Assembly: GCF_900106695.1 (NCBI RefSeq)
Contig: NZ_FNMZ01000004.1
Span: forward strand, 1-64,000
DNA from: Albimonas donghaensis
GTDB lineage: Bacteria > Pseudomonadota > Alphaproteobacteria > Rhodobacterales > Rhodobacteraceae
Length of the DNA: 64,000 bases
Direction: 5' to 3'
A model generated the notes under the pieces. That model was given only the letters and a program-made list of their open reading frames with translations, was not told the origin of the DNA and searched no databases. Shown piece after piece: positions 26,101 to 34,339 of the stretch. Position 1 is the first letter of the stretch; each line of letters starts with the position of its first letter. The translations under genes were made by a program, and so were the position numbers.

Positions 26101-28565
26101 TCGTTCTCGTCCACCACATCCTCGACCGTGGTGACGATCAGCGCCGCCGGGTCGAGCGGGGACGGGTCGAGCGGCGCCGCTTCCAGCGCGCCGACATCGG
26201 TCTGGTTCCAGTCCCGCGCGGCGCCGGCGGCGTCCTGCGACAGGCGCTCGCTCACGTCGCCGTCCCCGTCGAGGTCCAGCGCGTCGTCCGCCACAAGGCC
26301 CGGGTCGGTCACCGCGCCGCCGAGCGCGGGATTGTCGGCCGAGAGCTTCAGGGCGACGGTGCGCCCGAAGCCGCCATTGTCGGCCGCGAGCCCGCCGCCG
26401 GTCGCGCCGTCGATCTGCGCGAACAGGTCCGCCGCCGGGGCCACGGTCGCCACGGGCGCGGGCGCCCCGTTCTGCAGTTCGGCAGCCGTTCCCAGGATCA
26501 GCCCGCCGCCGCTGGCGAGGTCTTCCAGGAGATAAGCGTCATTGCCCGCACCCGCGTCATTGCCCGCGAAAATCGAATTGGTCGCGGTCATGGTCGCGCC
26601 GTCGCCGACATAGAGCCCGCCGCCCAGGTTGGCGGCGTAATTTCCGGTGACGGTGGAGGACTGGACGACGACCGTGCCCCGATAGGCGTCGATGCCGCCC
26701 CCGGAACCGTGGGCGTGATTTCCATGCACCACGCCGTTGACCAGCACCAGGGACGCGGCCGGGTCCTCCATCTCGATTCCGCCGCCAAAGATCGCGCTGT
26801 TTTCGGCGATCTCCGCGTTGACGAGGGTGGCGTCGCCCGTGACGTTGATCCCGCCGCCTTCCGAGCCGGCGGTGTTGCCCTTCAACACAAGATCCCGCCC
26901 GCGGAGCGTCGAGCCGGCCCCGAGCGCGATGCCGCCGCCGTCCGAGGACGCGATGTTGTCCGAGATGATCGCGCGCGACAGCATCAGGGTCGACTCGCCG
27001 TCGATCAGCAGCCCGCCGCCGCTGATGGCATCGCCATCGGTGAAGTTCACCCCGTTGATGGTCGCGTCGGCGCCGCCGGTCACCTGCATCACGCGGCTGA
27101 GCCCGCCGGCGTCGAGCGTGACGTCGCCGTTCCCGTCGCCGTCCCGGTCGCCCTCGATGATGACATCGCCGGCGATCTCCAGCTGCGTCCCGTCCAGCGC
27201 GATGGTCCCGCCCATGGCGAAGGTGATCCGCCCGCCGGCGACGCCCGTGGCCTCGACCAGCGCGATGGCCTCGCGCAGCGACAGCAGGCCGTCATCGGCG
27301 TCGACCACGTCCAGAAGCGTGGTGACCATGGCGCTCGCCGGATCCGAGGTGGATTCGTGGGCGCCGATGTCGAAGATCGCCCCGCGCTCGACCATGCGGG
27401 CGTCGACGGGCATCGTCTCGTCCGTCGTCCCGTCGCCGTCGAGATCCTGCGCGTCGCGCCCGACCGACCCGTCCGCCCCGCCCAGCGCGGGATTGTCCAC
27501 GCTCAGCGCCAGGGCCGCGCTGCGCACCGGACCGCCGTTGTCCTCGACCCGCCCGCCGCCGGTCCCGGCGTCGACCTCCGCGAACAGATCGGCGAGGGTC
27601 AGCCCCTCGTCATCCAACACCGTCACCTTGTCGGCCGGCGCCGCGAAGGCCCCGGACGGGGTGCGCGCCTGCGTGCCCAGGATCACGCCCCCCGCGAAGT
27701 CGAGATCCTGCCCCGCGAGGAACATGTCGTGGCCCGTGATGACCGAAGCCGCCGCGTTGCCCGCGAAGATGCTGTTGGCGACCGAGGACTGGTGGTCGGA
27801 GGACACGAACATGTAGATCGCGCCGCCGCGCCCCCCGGCGGTGTTGCCGGTGAAGGTCGAGGAGACGACGCTCAGCGCCCCGTTCCACGCATCGACCCCG
27901 GCGCCGCCATTGACCGCGGAATTGCCATGGACGGTGACGTTGACCAGCGACAGCGCCCCGCCCCCGTCGAGGTCCACCCCTCCGCCCCATTTGCCGGCCG
28001 AGTTGCCGCCGATCTCGGAATTGAGGAAGGTCGCGTCGCCGTTCACGATCAGCCCGCCGCCGTAGAGGCCGGTGGCGTTGTCGATCACCGCGGTGTCGCG
28101 GGCGGTCAGCGTCGCGCCCGAGGCGACGTGAATGCCCCCCGCGCCGCCGCTGGCCGTGTTGTCGCCCACGGTCACGCCGGTCAGCGCGGCCGAGCCGCCC
28201 GATTGCAGTTCCAGCCCGCCGCCCTTGCCGGTGACGGCGCCGTTGATCAGCGACAGGCCGGACAGGATCGCGTGCCCGCCGGTGACCTGCATCACCCGGC
28301 TCGCGCCCTGCGCGTCGATGGTCAGGTCGGCGGCGATCGACATGTTCGCGGCAAGGCTGAGCTGCCCCTGGGAGAGCAGCAGCACGCCGCCCGCCAGGGC
28401 CGCGTCGAGCTCGATCCCGGGTCCGTCGCCCGCCGCGTGGAGGCCGGTATTGGCCAGCCCGATCGCCTCGCGCAGCGACAGCCCTCCGCCGTCCGCCATT
28501 TCCTCCGCAAGCGTGCCGTTGTCGAAAAGCTCGTCGTCCAGGGTGTCGACGGTGAACGTGGTCAT
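23187..28565 (-). CDS. Giant beta-helix protein with C-terminal tandem repeats
   Basis: A 1792-aa surface or secreted-type protein. Three right-handed beta-helix modules come first (about 1-405, 410-805, 810-1205). Each opens with a CSLREA-type motif (GGGLSLREAIGLAN, GLLSLREAIALVEA, GLVSLREAVAVANA), contains stacked GGG and N-x-A rungs, and closes with a D-(I/V/L)-GA motif (DIGAHE, DVGALE, DLGAAA), the choice-of-anchor Q arrangement. Five 116-aa cadherin/VCBS-like repeats follow (about 1210-1790) with AxDDAFATNPSAVYARSVFD. There is no N-terminal signal peptide and no RTX nonapeptide, so the export route is unclear; type I-like export is possible. The ATG overlaps the sulfotransferase stop (ATGA). 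Probably an adhesin or matrix protein. Confidence 0.85.
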   Translation of the reverse strand: MTTFTVDTLDDELFDNGTLAEEMADGGGLSLREAIGLANTGLHAAGDGPGIELDAALAGGVLLLSQGQLSLAANMSIAADLTIDAQGASRVMQVTGGHAILSGLSLINGAVTGKGGGLELQSGGSAALTGVTVGDNTASGGAGGIHVASGATLTARDTAVIDNATGLYGGGLIVNGDATFLNSEIGGNSAGKWGGGVDLDGGGALSLVNVTVHGNSAVNGGAGVDAWNGALSVVSSTFTGNTAGGRGGAIYMFVSSDHQSSVANSIFAGNAAASVITGHDMFLAGQDLDFAGGVILGTQARTPSGAFAAPADKVTVLDDEGLTLADLFAEVDAGTGGGRVEDNGGPVRSAALALSVDNPALGGADGSVGRDAQDLDGDGTTDETMPVDARMVERGAIFDIGAHESTSDPASAMVTTLLDVVDADDGLLSLREAIALVEATGVAGGRITFAMGGTIALDGTQLEIAGDVIIEGDRDGDGNGDVTLDAGGLSRVMQVTGGADATINGVNFTDGDAISGGGLLIDGESTLMLSRAIISDNIASSDGGGIALGAGSTLRGRDLVLKGNTAGSEGGGINVTGDATLVNAEIAENSAIFGGGIEMEDPAASLVLVNGVVHGNHAHGSGGGIDAYRGTVVVQSSTVTGNYAANLGGGLYVGDGATMTATNSIFAGNDAGAGNDAYLLEDLASGGGLILGTAAELQNGAPAPVATVAPAADLFAQIDGATGGGLAADNGGFGRTVALKLSADNPALGGAVTDPGLVADDALDLDGDGDVSERLSQDAAGAARDWNQTDVGALEAAPLDPSPLDPAALIVTTVEDVVDENDGLVSLREAVAVANAAATGGLITFDASLDSGAGVGAPRLLLAGGEIGITGDVGIDGDIDGDGTADVTLDGQGLSRVMSVTSGGSATLSGLVVTGGDAGFANGGGILVNNASLDLRDSVIEGNASGFGGGLYAFAGDLRVANTEFRGNAAGYGGGMAVWNSTLAMGSVTVAQNMASNAGGGIAIFDSNVALANLTLADNTAGFQRGGAWFFRTEGSITQSTITGNVASSAYGGVQVDGDSGGLTIGNSILAGNLAFSSADQDLSVNGAGVATLAGGVILGAAADATGGTLNTPGTVTVLADGPRTLADVFAGIEPDGAPTLAANGGSVRTAALRLDASNPALASGDPGVLPLDINDVDDDFDFGEPLPIAANGVAIRSGAPDLGAAAVVATPDAVDDAYALGVTGGVFSKNVMADGGLGPDLDRGLATVVSAVDGEASRVGVSFDLAEGGRVRVNADGQFWFARDGDFDDLASGESRTVSFTYTLVNALGLSDAAQVSLTVTSPNAPPVAHDDAFATNPSAVYARSVFDDNGFGADGDPDGQAITVSSFEGSAANVGERVDLADGGAVRLLADGQFWFVADGDFDGLAPGESAETSFSYAISDGFGGTDTAVATFTVTAPNAPPVARDDAFATNPSAVYARSVFDDNGFGADGDPDGQAITVSSFEGASANVGERVDLADGGAVRLLADGRFWFVADGDFDGLAPGESAETSFSYAISDGFGGTDTAVATFTVTAPNAPPVAQDDAFATNPSAVYARSVFDDNGFGADGDPDGQAITVSSFEGSAANVGERVDLADGGAVRLLSDGRFWFVADGDFDGLAPGESAETSFSYAISDGFGGTDTAVATFTVTAPNAPPVAQDDAFATNPSAVYARSVFDDNGFGADGDPDGQAITVSSFEGSAANVGERVDLADGGAVRLLSDGRFWFVADGDFDGLAPGESAETSFSYAISDGFGGTDTAVATFTVTAPDALM
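23206..24950 (-). repeat. Five tandem 348-bp coding repeats
   Basis: Equivalent points occur at 23211, 23559, 23907, 24255 and 24603, exactly 348 bp (116 codons) apart. The four units nearest the gene end are almost identical at DNA level; the fifth (about 24603-24950) is clearly diverged. The near-identity suggests recent duplication or gene conversion, and copy number may vary between strains or be collapsed in assemblies. Confidence 0.95.
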
Positions 28566-29422
28566 GCTGTCGGTCTCTCCGTGAGGGCCGGCGAAGATGC
28601 CGCGGCGTGCTGGTCGGGAATGATCCGGAAGGCGCGGCTGTCGCTGAGGTCGTTCCAGAACGCCATGCCGGAGAAGCGCTTGAAGAGATCGGGCGGCAGG
28701 ATCGTCCGGCGCGGCCGCGGGGCCACCACCGGATGCACCCGATGCAGCCCGTCGAGCCCGAGCTGCGCGTCGTAGGCCGGCGCGTCGTATTCGACCGCGG
28801 CGAAGTCATGCGCGAAGGCGGGCTCGCCGAGGAATTCGTAGAGCAGGCCCATCACCTCGGCCGGACGCCGGGTCAGCAGATCGTAGTCGACCAGCACCAG
28901 GCGGTCGGCATGCTCGCCGTAGCAGGCCTCGCGCAGCGCGTGCCAGGCGTAGCCGACGAGCCGGTTGGCGGAGGCCAGCGCCTCCAGCCGCGTATAGACG
29001 GTGGCGCGCTCGGCCGGCGTGTTGAACAGGCGGGTGTTCTCGAAGGCGTTGGCGCGCCATTGCCGCTCGAGGCTGTCCATGACCCAGGCCACGTCGCGCA
29101 CGCAGCAGATCAGCCGGGCGTCGGGGAACAGCCGGAGCAGCGCCGGAAGCTGCGCGGTCCAGGCCCGGTTGGTGTCGAAGATCACCGGCTGCTCGCGGTC
29201 GGCGTAATAGCTCTCGAACAGTCCCCGCAGCAGGCGCGCGCGCTGCTCGGCGTCGACCATGGCCGAGAGCTCCGTCCCCGCCGAGACCTGCGCGATCACG
29301 CTTTCGAACAGCGTCGCCACGGGCGAGGACATGCCGGCATGGAAGCGCGGATTCTGGCGCAGCAGCGCGCCAAGCAGCGTCGAGCCGGAGCGCGGCAGGC
29401 CGGCGAGAAAATGAAAGGTCAT
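28562..29422 (-). CDS. Sulfotransferase family protein
   Basis: PAPS-dependent sulfotransferase-type enzyme, 286 aa. The N-terminal 5'-phosphosulfate loop reads FLAGLPRSGSTLLGALLRQN (residues about 4-23), and the 3'-phosphate-binding region lies around CCVRDVAWVMDSLERQW near residue 105. No signal peptide is present, so it acts in the cytoplasm. ATG 29422 (MTFHFLAG) is preferred over an upstream in-frame start because it places the loop at the usual N-terminal position. Its stop overlaps the start of the giant beta-helix gene (ATGA), linking expression of the two. The acceptor is unknown; modification of the large protein or of a surface glycan it binds is an inference from this coupling. Confidence 0.88.
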   Translation of the reverse strand: MTFHFLAGLPRSGSTLLGALLRQNPRFHAGMSSPVATLFESVIAQVSAGTELSAMVDAEQRARLLRGLFESYYADREQPVIFDTNRAWTAQLPALLRLFPDARLICCVRDVAWVMDSLERQWRANAFENTRLFNTPAERATVYTRLEALASANRLVGYAWHALREACYGEHADRLVLVDYDLLTRRPAEVMGLLYEFLGEPAFAHDFAAVEYDAPAYDAQLGLDGLHRVHPVVAPRPRRTILPPDLFKRFSGMAFWNDLSDSRAFRIIPDQHAAASSPALTERPTA

Positions 29423-30024
29423 CCTGCGCCCGGACCGCACGGCCAGGACCGCCCGGCGGCGCGTGCGCGGGGAACGCGCGGAGCCTTTCCGGCGGCCGTC
29501 ATCTCCCGCCTTTCAAGGCCGTCGCCGGCGCCTGGAACGGACCCGAACGGCAATATCTGCAGGCTATATTCATAAAACGCATCCTATCGCTCCCCTGGTC
29601 GGATTGATAGCGCGACGCAGCGCGCCGCGGAAGAACGCGTGCCCGAAACCCGCGGTCCGGTCCCGCGGTCCTCACCCGCGCCGACGCGGCCGACATGACC
29701 GCCATGCGCGGTCGCGGCGCGCCGGCGGCCCGGTCAGGGCGGAGGTTTCGGAAAAGCGGGCGATGCTTCGAGACGGACGCCCTGCGCCGAGCATGGCCCC
29801 GGCGCTCACCCTGTGGGAGATCGGGCCGCGCCTCGTGGAAGACCGGCCGCCGCGTCTTCCGCCTGCTGTAGGATGTGGAGGCCGTCATCGCCGGGAGCCG
29901 ACGGGTTGGCGCCGCCGGAGGCTGGGCCAAGCCGTCGCCGCGAAAGAGCGCGAACGGGAACACCCGCGGAACATCTGCGGCGCAGAGTGTTCCTCGGGCG
30001 ATTCTCGTAAGTCATTGAGATTAA
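29423..30024. other. About 600 bases without a recognised gene
   Basis: Between the sulfotransferase start and the tRNA. The end near the sulfotransferase contains a locally AT-rich patch (about 29548-29590), which could hold the promoter of the sulfotransferase/beta-helix operon. Open frames here are chance GC-rich frames. Confidence 0.5.
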
Positions 30025-30101
30025 TGGCGCACCGGGGAGGATTCGAACCCCCGACCCCCAGATTCGTAGTCTGGTGCTCTATCCAGCTGAGCTACCGGTG
30101 C
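30025..30101 (-). tRNA. tRNA-Arg (anticodon ACG)
   Basis: The reverse complement gives a complete cloverleaf of 77 nt with encoded CCA. The acceptor is GCACCGG / CCGGTGC with G discriminator. The D-arm contains AGCTCAGCTGGATAGAGC and the anticodon loop CTACGAA has ACG. The T-arm carries GGTTCGAATCC. ACG (wobble inosine) reads CGN arginine codons. Confidence 0.97.
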
Positions 30102-30136
30102 AGGGCGCTGCGGGCTCTGCCGCGGCGCGTGGCGGT

Positions 30137-30164
30137 GTGTAGCGAGCGGGCGGGGGGGATGCAA
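30137..30164 (-). promoter_or_regulatory. Probable promoter of tRNA-Arg
   Basis: On the minus strand TTGCAT (30159-30164) and CTACAC (30137-30142) are spaced 16 bases apart and lie about 36 bases before the tRNA 5' end, a sensible sigma-70-type arrangement. Confidence 0.4.
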
Positions 30165-30235
30165 GAGGGGAATTTCACTCAAGGCGTCGCGACCTTGCGG
30201 CGCCCCCGCACGTCCCGCCGACAGCCCCCGCGAAC

Positions 30236-31321
30236 TTACGCTAGGTCACGCCAGGCCGGGCGCTCTCCGGGCGCGGACGTCGCCTCGAAGGCTCCCCGCG
30301 CCACCGCCCGCGCCACGCAGTCCGCCGCCGCCGCGCCCAGCGCCGCAAGCGCCCGCAGGCGTCCCCTGCCCTCGCCCAGCGCCGCCCGCCCGGTGGCCAG
30401 GCCGAAAACCGTGTCCCCGTCCATCGGCGAATGCGACGGCCGGATCGCGCGGGCGTAGCCGTCCTGCCCCATCATCGCGAGCCGCAGGCACTCGGCGGTG
30501 CCCAGGTCCGCGTCCGTCGCCACCACGCCGATCGCCGTCGCGGCCCCCGGCGGCGGCGGCGGGCCGGCGAAACGGCTCTCGGCGGGGAACGGCTCGGCCG
30601 AGGGGCGCCAGTCCGGCCCCGGGCGGAGGCCGCCGAACTCGGGGCGGCCGTCGATCTCCTGCTCGAAAGGCCAGGCCCAGAAGGCGCGCGAGCCCGGCAT
30701 GGTCACCGCGCCCACCGGGTTGACCGCCACCAGCGCCGCCACGGTCAGCGGCCCGCCATCCGCGGCCATCCCCGGCAGCACCATGGAGGCCGAGCCCAGC
30801 CCCCCCTTCAGCGCCCCCGCATTGGCCCCGCGCCCCGCCCCGACCGAGCCGAGGGCGAAGCGCCCGCCGGACCCGGCATCGGCCGCCGCCAGCGCGGCGC
30901 GGGCGAGCCGGGGATGAGGGGGACCGCCCTCCGCGGCGAAGGCGGCGCGGGAATGGGGGCCGAGGTCATAGAGGATCGCCGCCGGCACGATCGGCACCGG
31001 CGGATGCTCGGGATGCACGGCGAGCCCCCGCCCCGAGGCCGAGAGCGCCGCCGCCACCGCGTCCGCCGCCCCGAGCCCCAGCGCCGACCCGCCCGAGAGC
31101 ACAAGCGCATGGACCCCGCCGACCTGGTTCTCGGGGGCGAGCGCCTCGGTCTCTCGGGTGCCGGGGCCGCCGCCGCGCACATCGACCGCGGCGCGGGCGA
31201 AGGCGTCGGGCAGGATGAGCGTGACGCCGGTGCGGGCGGTCTCGTCCTGGGCGTTGCCGACCGAGAGGCCGGCGACGTCGGTCAGCAGGTTGAGCGGGCC
31301 GGGCGCGGGGCGGTCGGTCAT
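30236..31321 (-). CDS. P1 family (S58) aminopeptidase-like protein
   Basis: DmpA-like Ntn-fold hydrolase of 361 aa. Family signatures: N-terminal DVAGLSVGNAQD and TGVTLILPD, a DVRGGGPGTRET block near residue 47, the LSGGSALGLGAADAVAAAL motif near residue 74, and the GAGRGANAGALKGGLGSAS segment near residue 161, in the region where relatives undergo autoproteolysis. Members are aminopeptidases or amidases; the substrate here is unknown. The C-terminal region contains MDGDTVFGLATG. It is a single gene with no obvious operon partner; the histidine kinase gene upstream on the same strand is 202 bases away. Confidence 0.9.
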   Translation of the reverse strand: MTDRPAPGPLNLLTDVAGLSVGNAQDETARTGVTLILPDAFARAAVDVRGGGPGTRETEALAPENQVGGVHALVLSGGSALGLGAADAVAAALSASGRGLAVHPEHPPVPIVPAAILYDLGPHSRAAFAAEGGPPHPRLARAALAAADAGSGGRFALGSVGAGRGANAGALKGGLGSASMVLPGMAADGGPLTVAALVAVNPVGAVTMPGSRAFWAWPFEQEIDGRPEFGGLRPGPDWRPSAEPFPAESRFAGPPPPPGAATAIGVVATDADLGTAECLRLAMMGQDGYARAIRPSHSPMDGDTVFGLATGRAALGEGRGRLRALAALGAAAADCVARAVARGAFEATSAPGERPAWRDLA

Positions 31322-31523
31322 GCGAGGTCTCCGGATCGTGTCAGGCGCAAGGCGGGCGGGATCGCGCGCCGGGGGTAGGCAGGGCCGGCCAGGGCGGCAG
31401 GGGACCGGAAATCGCCGCGGAGACAGGCCCCGACCCGCGGCGGGCGGCGGGGCCGCGGCGATACCGCGGACGGGCCGATACTGCGGAGGGGGCGATACTG
31501 CGGACGGGCCGATGCGGAGGGGG

Positions 31524-33119
31524 TCACGTCTCGTCCCGCTTGCCGGCGCCCGACGCGGCGCCGGGGCGGCGGACGAAGGCGCGGATCACGCCGCCGGCGC
31601 CCGGGCCCGCCTCCGACCCCGCGTCCCGGTCCGGCGCGGCGGGGGAAGGCTCGCGCTCCTGCCCGGCCGTCGGCGCGGGCGCGCCATCGCCCGCGGACGG
31701 AGGGTTGAAGACCGCGCCGACGGCGGGCAGCGACAGGCGGAACCACGCGCCCTCGGTGGTGGAGCCCGCCAGTTCGACCGAACCGCCATGGCTGCGCGCC
31801 AGCTCCGCCGCGATGGCGAGGCCCAGTCCCGCCCCGCCCCGGGTCTGCCCGCCCTTGAACGGGGTGAACAGATGGGCGCGGGCCTTCTCCGGCAGGCCGG
31901 GCCCCTGGTCGGTGACGTCGATCACCACCCGCTCGCCCTCCAGCCGGGCGGCGATGCGCACCTCGCCGCCCCGCCCCGCGGTCTCCATCGCCTGGCGGGC
32001 GTTGCGGGCGAGGTTCACGAGGATCCGGTGCAGCTGATCCGGGTCGGCCGGGGCCGCCAGCCCCTCCGGCGCGGCGTTGACGAAGCGCACCTCCCCCGGC
32101 CCCGCGGCGCCGGGTTCGAGCCGGTCGGGGAACACGCTCTCCCCCACTTCCTCGACCAGCGCGCGCAGGGCGGTCATGCGGATCACCGGCGCCGGCTCCT
32201 CGGCCTTGCCGTAGTCCAGCGTCGAGGCGCAGAGCGTCGCCGCCCGGTCCAGCGCCCGTATGATCTTGGGCCCGACCCGCGCCACGCCCGCATCCGCCGA
32301 GCCCTCCAGCCGGTCGGCCAGCAGCTGCGCCGTGGCCAGCATGTTGCGCAGGTCGTGGCTGACCTTGGCCAGCGCGGCCCCCATCGCCGCCAGCCGGGCG
32401 CGCTGACGCAGGGCGGCGCGCAGCTCGGTCTCCAGCCGGGCGAGCGTGGCCTCGGCCTCGGCGATCTCGGTGATCGAGGAGGCGGGGCGGATGACGCGGG
32501 AGCCGTCCTCGGGGTCCTCGGCGAAGGCGCGCATGTTGTCGATGACCCGGGTCATCGGGCGCACCAGGAAGCGGCGCAGGGCGAGCGCGATCAGCACGCC
32601 CGTCACCGCCGAGATCACCAGCGACAGCAGCAGCACCCGCAGCGCGTAATCGGCCATGGCCCGGCGCAGCTGGCTTTCGCGCATCGTCGCCTCGATCGCC
32701 ACGCCGCCGCCATGCACCGGCATCCCGATCACCCGGATCACCCGGCCGCGGGGGGCGAGAAACGTCGCGAAGGCGTCGCGGATCAGGCCCAGCGCGCCGG
32801 CGTCGCGCAGGTCGAAGGTGGCGTTCACCGTCAGCGCCGGGGCCGGCAGCGCCAGGATCAGCTCCCGCGCCTCGTCCCGCCGCAGCACGATGTTGAGCAC
32901 CTCGGAGGTCTTGAGCAGCTCCGTCTCCAGCTCCGGCGTCACCATGTCGTCGGGCGTGGCGAGCAGGGCCAGCGAGGCGATCTGGGCGCGCTCCAGGCGC
33001 TCGGTCAGCCAGGCTTCGCGGAAGCGGGCGACCGAGGGCACGAAGATCAGCACTTCGGTGATCATCACGAAGACCACGGTCAGCGCGAGCAGGCGGCCCG
33101 AGAGGCTTCGGAACAGCAT
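31524..33119 (-). CDS. Membrane sensor histidine kinase (orphan)
   Basis: Two-component sensor kinase of 531 aa. TM1 is at about 8-28 and TM2 at about 165-188, flanking a periplasmic sensor region, then a HAMP linker. The H-box reads KVSHDLRNML (His near residue 250). The ATPase domain has N-box NLARNARQAM, G1 DQGPGLP and G2 GGAGLGLAIA. The C-terminal 70 residues are low-complexity Pro/Ala/Gly-rich. No response regulator gene is adjacent, so its partner lies elsewhere. It is divergent from the FkbM methyltransferase gene. Confidence 0.92.
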   Translation of the reverse strand: MLFRSLSGRLLALTVVFVMITEVLIFVPSVARFREAWLTERLERAQIASLALLATPDDMVTPELETELLKTSEVLNIVLRRDEARELILALPAPALTVNATFDLRDAGALGLIRDAFATFLAPRGRVIRVIGMPVHGGGVAIEATMRESQLRRAMADYALRVLLLSLVISAVTGVLIALALRRFLVRPMTRVIDNMRAFAEDPEDGSRVIRPASSITEIAEAEATLARLETELRAALRQRARLAAMGAALAKVSHDLRNMLATAQLLADRLEGSADAGVARVGPKIIRALDRAATLCASTLDYGKAEEPAPVIRMTALRALVEEVGESVFPDRLEPGAAGPGEVRFVNAAPEGLAAPADPDQLHRILVNLARNARQAMETAGRGGEVRIAARLEGERVVIDVTDQGPGLPEKARAHLFTPFKGGQTRGGAGLGLAIAAELARSHGGSVELAGSTTEGAWFRLSLPAVGAVFNPPSAGDGAPAPTAGQEREPSPAAPDRDAGSEAGPGAGGVIRAFVRRPGAASGAGKRDET

Positions 33120-33254
33120 GAGGCGGGGTCCCCGCGGCCGGTTCGACGGACGCGCCTCCGGCGGGGCGGCGGCCGGCGGCGAGGGGTTCGGGCGTCAGCC
33201 CTTCAGTCACCCGGCCGGTCGCGTCCCGCGTCGCGCGCGATTGCCGCGATCCTA

Positions 33255-33315
33255 GTCCTGCGGTAGGACGCGCGCCAGTGGCCGTGCGCCCCGACGCGTC
33301 GCGCAGGAGCGACGC
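33255..33315. repeat. Two short inverted repeats in a divergent promoter region
   Basis: GTCCT-GCGGT-AGGAC (33255-33269) and GCGTCGC-GCAGGA-GCGACGC (33296-33315) between the divergent histidine kinase and FkbM genes. They could be operators or leader hairpins of the plus-strand gene. Confidence 0.4.
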
Positions 33316-33374
33316 GCGAAACGCTGGCCGTCCTGCGCGCGCCTTTCGGCCGCGCCATTGGGAGGGGTCGAGCG

Positions 33375-34187
33375 ATGCCCAGCACCGTGATGCAAGCGAC
33401 ACTGGCCGGGAAGACCCTGCGGGTGGCCGCGCGTTCGGAGGCCGAGCGTGAGTTCTGGGAGGCCCTCGCCCCCGGCGCCGCCGGCGGGTGGGAGGACGAG
33501 ACCCTGGCCTGGGTCGCCGCCCGCGCCCGCCCGGGCACCGTCTTCGTCGATATCGGCGCCTGGATCGGGCCGGTCGGCCTGCTCGCCGCCCGGCTGGGCG
33601 CGCGGGTGGTGGCGCTGGAGCCCGATCCGGTGGCCCGCGCCTCGCTCGAGGAGAACTTCGCGCTCAACGGCCTGCGGGCGGAGGTGATTCCGGCCGCCCT
33701 TCATGCCGATGGCGACGGGCTGACGCTCTATGGCGGGCGCAAGGGGCTGGGGGCCTCGATGACCTCGGCGCTGGGGGTGCATCGGGGGGAGCCGGTGCAT
33801 GTCTCCACCGTGACGCCGGCGGAGGTCGCGGACCGGGCCGGGCCGGGTCCGGCGCTGATGAAGGTGGATATCGAGGGGCACGAATACGCGCTGGGCGCCG
33901 AACTGGCCGCGCTGCGCGCGCGGCTGGGGAGCCTTCGGCCCGAAACCGGCGCCGCGCTGCACCTGTCGCTGCATCCCCGCCAGCTCTGGAAGAAGTATCG
34001 GCGGGACTGGAAGCTCTTCGCCCGGCGCAAGTCCTTCGAGGCGACGCGCGCGCTCCTGGCCGGTTTCGGCGAGGCGCCCATGCGGGTCTCGGGCGAGACC
34101 GAGCCGCTGACGCAGGAGCGCCTGCGCGCCCGCTTCGGCCCGGTCTACGCCAACAACCGCAATTTCGCGGTGGAGATCGGGGACTGA
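33375..34187 (+). CDS. FkbM-family SAM methyltransferase
   Basis: Predicted O-methyltransferase of 270 aa. The SAM-binding motif I reads VFVDIGAWIGPVGLLAARLG (residues about 56-75), followed by VVALEPDPVARASLEENFALN. The FkbM signature LMKVDIEGHEYALG is near residue 160. Relatives methylate sugars, glycans or secondary metabolites. The C-terminal third is rich in basic residues (WKKYRRDWKLFARRKSF), perhaps for membrane or nucleotide-sugar contact. ATG 33375 has GGGAGGGG upstream. It is a single-gene unit. Confidence 0.88.
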   Translation: MPSTVMQATLAGKTLRVAARSEAEREFWEALAPGAAGGWEDETLAWVAARARPGTVFVDIGAWIGPVGLLAARLGARVVALEPDPVARASLEENFALNGLRAEVIPAALHADGDGLTLYGGRKGLGASMTSALGVHRGEPVHVSTVTPAEVADRAGPGPALMKVDIEGHEYALGAELAALRARLGSLRPETGAALHLSLHPRQLWKKYRRDWKLFARRKSFEATRALLAGFGEAPMRVSGETEPLTQERLRARFGPVYANNRNFAVEIGD

Positions 34188-34339
34188 CCCGCGCCGCCCT
34201 CATGGCCCGAAGCGCGCCCCGTCCCGCCCGAGACGTCGCCGCCGGCGCCCCCCGCGCCCGCGCGCCGCGGCGGAACGCGACGGCCGGGCGCGACTTTCGG
34301 CGGCGCGCCCGGCCGAAAGGCCGCCTCTCCTATCCCATC

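Noticed and set aside
22941-28775. 1944-aa open frame antisense to the giant beta-helix gene
   Set aside because: Arises from GC codon periodicity and the DNA repeats; Arg/His/Val/Gly-rich with no domain, whereas the minus frame has CSLREA modules and a coupled upstream gene.
30025-30101. tRNA-Arg as an integration site
   Set aside because: No integrase gene or duplicated tRNA 3' end is seen on either side.
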